Below, piece after piece: positions 6,838-9,573 of a DNA stretch of 9,573 nucleotides. This DNA is from SAR202 cluster bacterium. GTDB lineage: Bacteria > Chloroflexota > Dehalococcoidia > SAR202 > CAJWER01. The stretch's first letter is position 1. Each line of letters starts with the position of its first letter. The stretch lies in the NCBI GenBank assembly GCA_030740335.1, contig JASLXL010000035.1, positions 1-9,573 of the forward strand. The letters run 5' to 3'. Under the pieces are notes generated by a model that saw only the letters and a list, made by a program, of their open reading frames with translations, was not told the DNA's origin and did not search any database. The translations under genes and the position numbers were made by a program.

Positions 6838-7809
6838 TTAGGTCTCCCAGTCGAGGACCACTCCGAGGGCCTCGTCAGGACTGTCGTGAAGTAGGTGGTA
6901 TGCTTTGTCGGCCTCTCGTCCTGACAAGGTATGTGTTATCAGGGGCTCTATATCTATCCGCCCGTCCATGAGCATCTCGGCAGATAGGTCAAGTCGTGCA
7001 ATCCTGCCAATGGTCTTGTAGTAGCCGCCTATGACCATCTTGTTCATCACGTCGCTACTGTCGAGCCTGTACGAGCCTCCCTGGTTGAGCCCAATCAAGT
7101 GCACAACTCCGTCGCGCTTCACCATCTTCATCGCCTGCTCGAAACTCTTGCCACCACCCGCGGCCCCTACACACTCGAACACCGCGTCGGCGCCCTTCCC
7201 TCCTGTCAGATCGAGCACCGCCTGCACAGAGTCAGTCTCGGTGATGTTGATCACCTCGTCCGCGCCGCACTCCTTCGCCACGCGACAGCGCAGGTCGATC
7301 GCATCCACTACAATCACGCGGTCCGGCTGCCGCTGCCGCACAGCCTGGGCGCAAAGGTTTCCGACGAGACCCTGCCCCATCACGACGACCGTATCGCCGG
7401 ACTCCACCGGTGGAATGAGCGTCCATGCCACAGCCCCTGAGGCCAAAGGTAAGAACGAGGCCATCGTGTAGCTCATGCCCTCCGGCATGGGGTGTGCAAC
7501 ACCATCCTCACCTAGGCTGCCCACTACGTACTCGGCGTGGGGCGACAACATCGACATAGGCTGCCCAATGTCGACGTCGAGTACACTGTCACCGACCTCA
7601 ACTACGTCCCCCGCGTCGGAATATCCCATGACGCTAGCGGGCCGCTCCTGCTCGACGACGTACCGGCCGAAAAGCTCCGAGCCCCTGCTGATGAGGCTTC
7701 GCTTCACCTTGACCAGCACCTCGTCCGGTTCCGTCGTCGGCGCATCAACCTCCACCATCTGCACGTTGCCCACGCCCGCCAGCTTCTGAAGCTGCAACAT
7801 CGTTGCCAT
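6838..7809 (-). CDS. Zinc-independent MDR-family dehydrogenase
   Basis: This 323-residue protein is a medium-chain dehydrogenase/reductase with an N-terminal GroES-like domain and a C-terminal Rossmann domain. 'VVVMGQGLVGNLCAQ' holds GxGxxG (145-150). An acidic residue at the end of the second strand ('IVVDA', D169) favours NAD over NADP. The catalytic zinc ligands are missing: the usual Cys position reads 'LISRGSE', the usual GHE reads 'GYSDAG', and the structural four-Cys zinc loop is absent, which also explains the short length. The 'S-x-G-[ST]-E' signature is typical of the subgroup found in BchC-like enzymes and in bi-domain oxidoreductases fused to Gfo/Idh/MocA domains. It is the first gene of the minus-strand operon, with a Gfo/Idh gene two positions downstream. 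Start ATG at 7809 has AAGGA about 10 nt upstream; ATG at 7800 is an alternative. Confidence 0.9.
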   Translation of the reverse strand: MATMLQLQKLAGVGNVQMVEVDAPTTEPDEVLVKVKRSLISRGSELFGRYVVEQERPASVMGYSDAGDVVEVGDSVLDVDIGQPMSMLSPHAEYVVGSLGEDGVAHPMPEGMSYTMASFLPLASGAVAWTLIPPVESGDTVVVMGQGLVGNLCAQAVRQRQPDRVIVVDAIDLRCRVAKECGADEVINITETDSVQAVLDLTGGKGADAVFECVGAAGGGKSFEQAMKMVKRDGVVHLIGLNQGGSYRLDSSDVMNKMVIGGYYKTIGRIARLDLSAEMLMDGRIDIEPLITHTLSGREADKAYHLLHDSPDEALGVVLDWET

Positions 7810-7914
7810 GACCTCGTTTTCCTTATCTAGCCGCCCTCAATCTCTCCGAATTCCTAACGCCACCCGAATATCGATAAGCAACAAATCCCATATATGAGTA
7901 AAGTCCCTGGGCCC

Positions 7915-7927
7915 TTGTCTGACAGAC
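7915..7927. promoter_or_regulatory. Small inverted repeat, possible operator
   Basis: In the intergenic region between the operon and the divergent lipoprotein gene, GTCTG (7917-7921) and CAGAC (7923-7927) form a perfect 5-bp inverted repeat around one A. It overlaps TGTC-T-GACA and comes within one base of the T-N-G-T-N3-A-C-N-A pattern described for FadR-type GntR repressors. No GntR gene is in the window. Short palindromes arise by chance, so this is only a candidate. The rest of 7810-8030 shows no convincing structure. Confidence 0.25.
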
Positions 7928-8030
7928 TATGTTGTCGGCGACACGTATCATAGTTGAGACGTTGCGAGACTGGCAACCGAGTTTTTGCGTGTCTGGCAAG
8001 ACCAGCACACAATGCGACCGTCCAGTAGCC

Positions 8031-8039
8031 TGCTAGAAT
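8031..8039 (+). promoter_or_regulatory. Candidate extended -10 promoter of the lipoprotein gene
   Basis: TGCTAGAAT is an extended -10 (TGn plus TAGAAT at 8034-8039). It ends 8 nt before an in-frame ATG at 8048 and 47 nt before the ATG at 8087. No good -35 is seen, as is usual for extended -10 promoters. A second hexamer, GATAAT, lies at 8044-8049. Confidence 0.5.
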
Positions 8040-8086
8040 AGTTGATAATGCATAACCGGATAGGACCTATATACGTTGTGAGGAAT

Positions 8087-8770
8087 ATGAAGCGAAATAC
8101 ACTTCTTGGCACGGGCGTCATATGGCTGTTCGTTGCCGTCGTAACTGCGTGTGGGGCCTCCGATCCCGGAGAAGATCCAACCCCGGTGTCCTCCCAGGGA
8201 CTGCCCGTTACTGGCTTCGCCGATGACGCATCACAGACGACTCAGGCAATACCCGATGGGGAAAAAGCGGTCGCACCTGCTGCGACGTTCTCGCCTCCGT
8301 CGCAGCTACCAGCCCCAAACCCTGAGGCAACTCCACGAGGCCGCCTCGACTCGGAATATACTCAACACTATCGGGCTGGCGACGACGCCAAACAGGCCGG
8401 CGATTACGAAACGGCGGTGGAAGAGTACAGCGCGGCGATAAACATCATCCCGAACATCACCCGCGCCTTCACCATCAGGGGGGAGACCTACCTCTACCTG
8501 GGCAAATATCAGGAGGCCATCGACGACTTCGAGGCCGCGATAATCATCGACGACACTGTAGTCTCCGCTTACGCCGGCCGCTATCTCGCATACGAACTCC
8601 TGGGTGAGACGCAGAAAGCCAACGCAGACTTCGAGTACTCTCTGTCCATCGGCATGGACCGCGACATCCTCGACCGGTTTCTCAAGTTCAAGCTGTCGGA
8701 CATACGAATCGTATTAGAGGAATCGGGACTGATCGAGCCGCAAGCTCTACCAGCAAGCGACTCGAACTAG
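8087..8770 (+). CDS. TPR-repeat lipoprotein
   Basis: The protein has 227 residues from ATG 8087. Residues 1-22 form a lipoprotein signal: K2 R3, a hydrophobic core, then the lipobox V-T-A-C with Cys22 as the predicted lipidation site. It should therefore be anchored on the outside of the cytoplasmic membrane. Residues 23-88 are a Pro/Ser/Thr-rich, low-complexity linker. Residues about 90-191 hold three tetratricopeptide repeats of 34 residues, e.g. 'AGDYETAVEEYSAAINIIP' and 'LGKYQEAIDDFEAAIIID', a protein-protein interaction fold. The start is uncertain. GAGG ends only 3 nt before ATG 8087, while the promoter position fits a leaderless start at ATG 8048 that would add 13 residues before the signal. 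The gene is divergent from the catabolic operon and has its own promoter. Partner and role are unknown. Confidence 0.82.
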   Translation: MKRNTLLGTGVIWLFVAVVTACGASDPGEDPTPVSSQGLPVTGFADDASQTTQAIPDGEKAVAPAATFSPPSQLPAPNPEATPRGRLDSEYTQHYRAGDDAKQAGDYETAVEEYSAAINIIPNITRAFTIRGETYLYLGKYQEAIDDFEAAIIIDDTVVSAYAGRYLAYELLGETQKANADFEYSLSIGMDRDILDRFLKFKLSDIRIVLEESGLIEPQALPASDSN

Positions 8771-8883
8771 GTTTCAATAGGCTACTTGGGAGTCCCGCAA
8801 CCGCTCGACCCGATAGGAACCATGAAAGTCCCGTCCAAGGGAGTCTGAGTTGCCAGATTGATCCCTTCCCACCACGGCTCGGT

Positions 8884-8889
8884 TATAAT
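8884..8889 (+). promoter_or_regulatory. Consensus -10 box directly before the Ycf48-like gene
   Basis: A perfect TATAAT ends 8 nt before ATG 8898, which puts the predicted transcription start at or within a few bases of the start codon. No Shine-Dalgarno sequence fits between them. A possible -35, TTGATC at 8858-8863, has a long 20-nt spacer and is weak. Confidence 0.6.
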
Positions 8890-8897
8890 AAAACAGC

Positions 8898-9573
8898 ATG
8901 GTCAGCACCGTGCTCTACAACACAATGCACACGCCAACTGACTTCGCGACGCCACGGCGCCAATACCTGGATGACACCCCAGATCAGATAAACCACGTCA
9001 CCGCAACAAGATTAGTAATCTTGGTGATGCTCCTCATCGGCGCGGCGGCAGCCGCAATGTCACCGGTGTGGGCAGATCATGCCGAGGGCGAACTCTGGTC
9101 AATCATCTCAGGTGTGAGCCCGACACTGCTGGACGTAGTCTTCGTGGATGAGAGACACGGCTGGGCAGTCGGAACATTCGGCGCCATACTCCATACCGCA
9201 GACGGCGGAGAGACCTGGCAGGAGCAGACCAGCGGCATCGCCTCCGGGCTCCAGAGCGTCCACTTCAACGACGCCAACACGGGCTGGGCGGTTGGAGACG
9301 GGGGCGCAGTCCTGAGAACGGTCGACGGCGGATCCACGTGGACGGCCCCGCCCCCTGGGCCAGATAGCGTCCTGCGCGGAGTACGTTTCACCGACCCGCA
9401 GACCGGATGGGCCGTGAGTTCACGCGGCGAGATCTTACAAACCACGAACGGCGGGAACACGTGGCGCCGTCAGTCCAGTGGAGTTCAAATCGAATTGAGA
9501 GCGCTGGACTTTGTCGGCCCCGATACCGGCTGGGTAGTCGGCGAGCGAGGCTCGTTGCTGCGCAGCGTAGATG
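8898..9573 (+). CDS. Exported Ycf48-like/BNR repeat protein, 3' end missing
   Basis: The frame is open from ATG 8898 to the window end (225 residues) with no stop. Residues about 39-59 are hydrophobic (LVILVMLLIGAAAA...) and end in 'SPVWA', giving a signal peptide or membrane anchor after an unusually long, about 38-residue polar N terminus. Then come repeats of the form 'L-x2-V-x-F-x-D-x3-GWAVG-x2-G-x-[IL]-x-T-x-DGG-x-TW', at about 78-107, 118-148, 159-189 and from 200. The conserved Trp residues at 89, 130, 171 and 212 are exactly 41 residues apart. This is the Ycf48/BNR-type beta-propeller blade. Ycf48 itself assists photosystem II assembly, but this repeat is widespread in exported proteins of non-phototrophs, so that function should not be transferred. 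It is probably a full propeller of about seven blades. Later in-frame starts (8925, 9027) cannot be excluded. Confidence 0.85.
   Translation, partial: MVSTVLYNTMHTPTDFATPRRQYLDDTPDQINHVTATRLVILVMLLIGAAAAAMSPVWADHAEGELWSIISGVSPTLLDVVFVDERHGWAVGTFGAILHTADGGETWQEQTSGIASGLQSVHFNDANTGWAVGDGGAVLRTVDGGSTWTAPPPGPDSVLRGVRFTDPQTGWAVSSRGEILQTTNGGNTWRRQSSGVQIELRALDFVGPDTGWVVGERGSLLRSVD

Noticed and set aside
7823..8008. Open frame of 61 codons on the minus strand upstream of the MDR gene
   Set aside because: No recognisable domain and no ribosome site; composition looks like translated intergenic DNA, and it occupies the promoter region of the operon.
8788..8845. Short direct repeats GGGAGTC and AGTCCCG downstream of the lipoprotein gene
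   Set aside because: Seven-base repeats in two copies are not distinguishable from chance, and no stable hairpin or T-tract forms.

Overview
The window is a GC-rich bacterial (not phage or plasmid) segment with tightly packed metabolic genes. It has nine protein-coding genes, two of them cut by the window edges. No rRNA, tRNA, CRISPR array, transposase or integrase could be recognised. The gene mix suggests a heterotrophic environmental bacterium of the Chloroflexota / SAR202 type: two Gfo/Idh/MocA oxidoreductases, a zinc-less MDR dehydrogenase, an aldo/keto reductase, an imidazolonepropionase-like amidohydrolase, a UlaG-like MBL hydrolase, a TPR lipoprotein and a Ycf48-like repeat protein. 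That placement is inference from gene content only, since there is no phylogenetic marker in the window.

Layout. (1) 2-613 (+): 3' part of a PIG-L/LmbE-type deacetylase, followed by a strong hairpin terminator. (2) 715-1803 (-): Gfo/Idh/MocA oxidoreductase, convergent with the deacetylase. (3) 1905-3359 (+): a two-gene unit of an MBL-fold hydrolase and, 3 nt after its stop, a membrane-anchored protein carrying a HEPN-type R-x4-H motif. (4) 7809-3418 (-): a four-gene operon in the order MDR dehydrogenase, aldo/keto reductase, second Gfo/Idh/MocA oxidoreductase, amidohydrolase, with gaps of 17, 46 and 75 nt. (5) 8087-8770 (+): TPR lipoprotein, divergent from the operon. (6) 8898 to the window end (+): exported Ycf48/BNR repeat protein, 3' end missing.

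The operon and the flanking Gfo/Idh and PIG-L genes look like a catabolic set for a sugar-, cyclitol- or amide-containing small molecule. Three NAD(P)-type oxidoreductases would interconvert hydroxyl and carbonyl groups, and hydrolases would cleave C-N, ester or lactone bonds. No transporter or regulator is present and the substrate cannot be read from the sequence. The two genes at the right end are cell-surface proteins without an evident link to this metabolism.

The most notable structural signal concerns gene starts. Three plus-strand transcription units have a -10-like hexamer ending 6-8 nt before an ATG and no well-placed Shine-Dalgarno site. Four of the five minus-strand genes have clear GGAGG/AAGGAG/AGGAG sites. 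This suggests leaderless first genes together with SD-led genes. The most notable protein is the membrane-anchored HEPN-motif protein paired with the MBL hydrolase.
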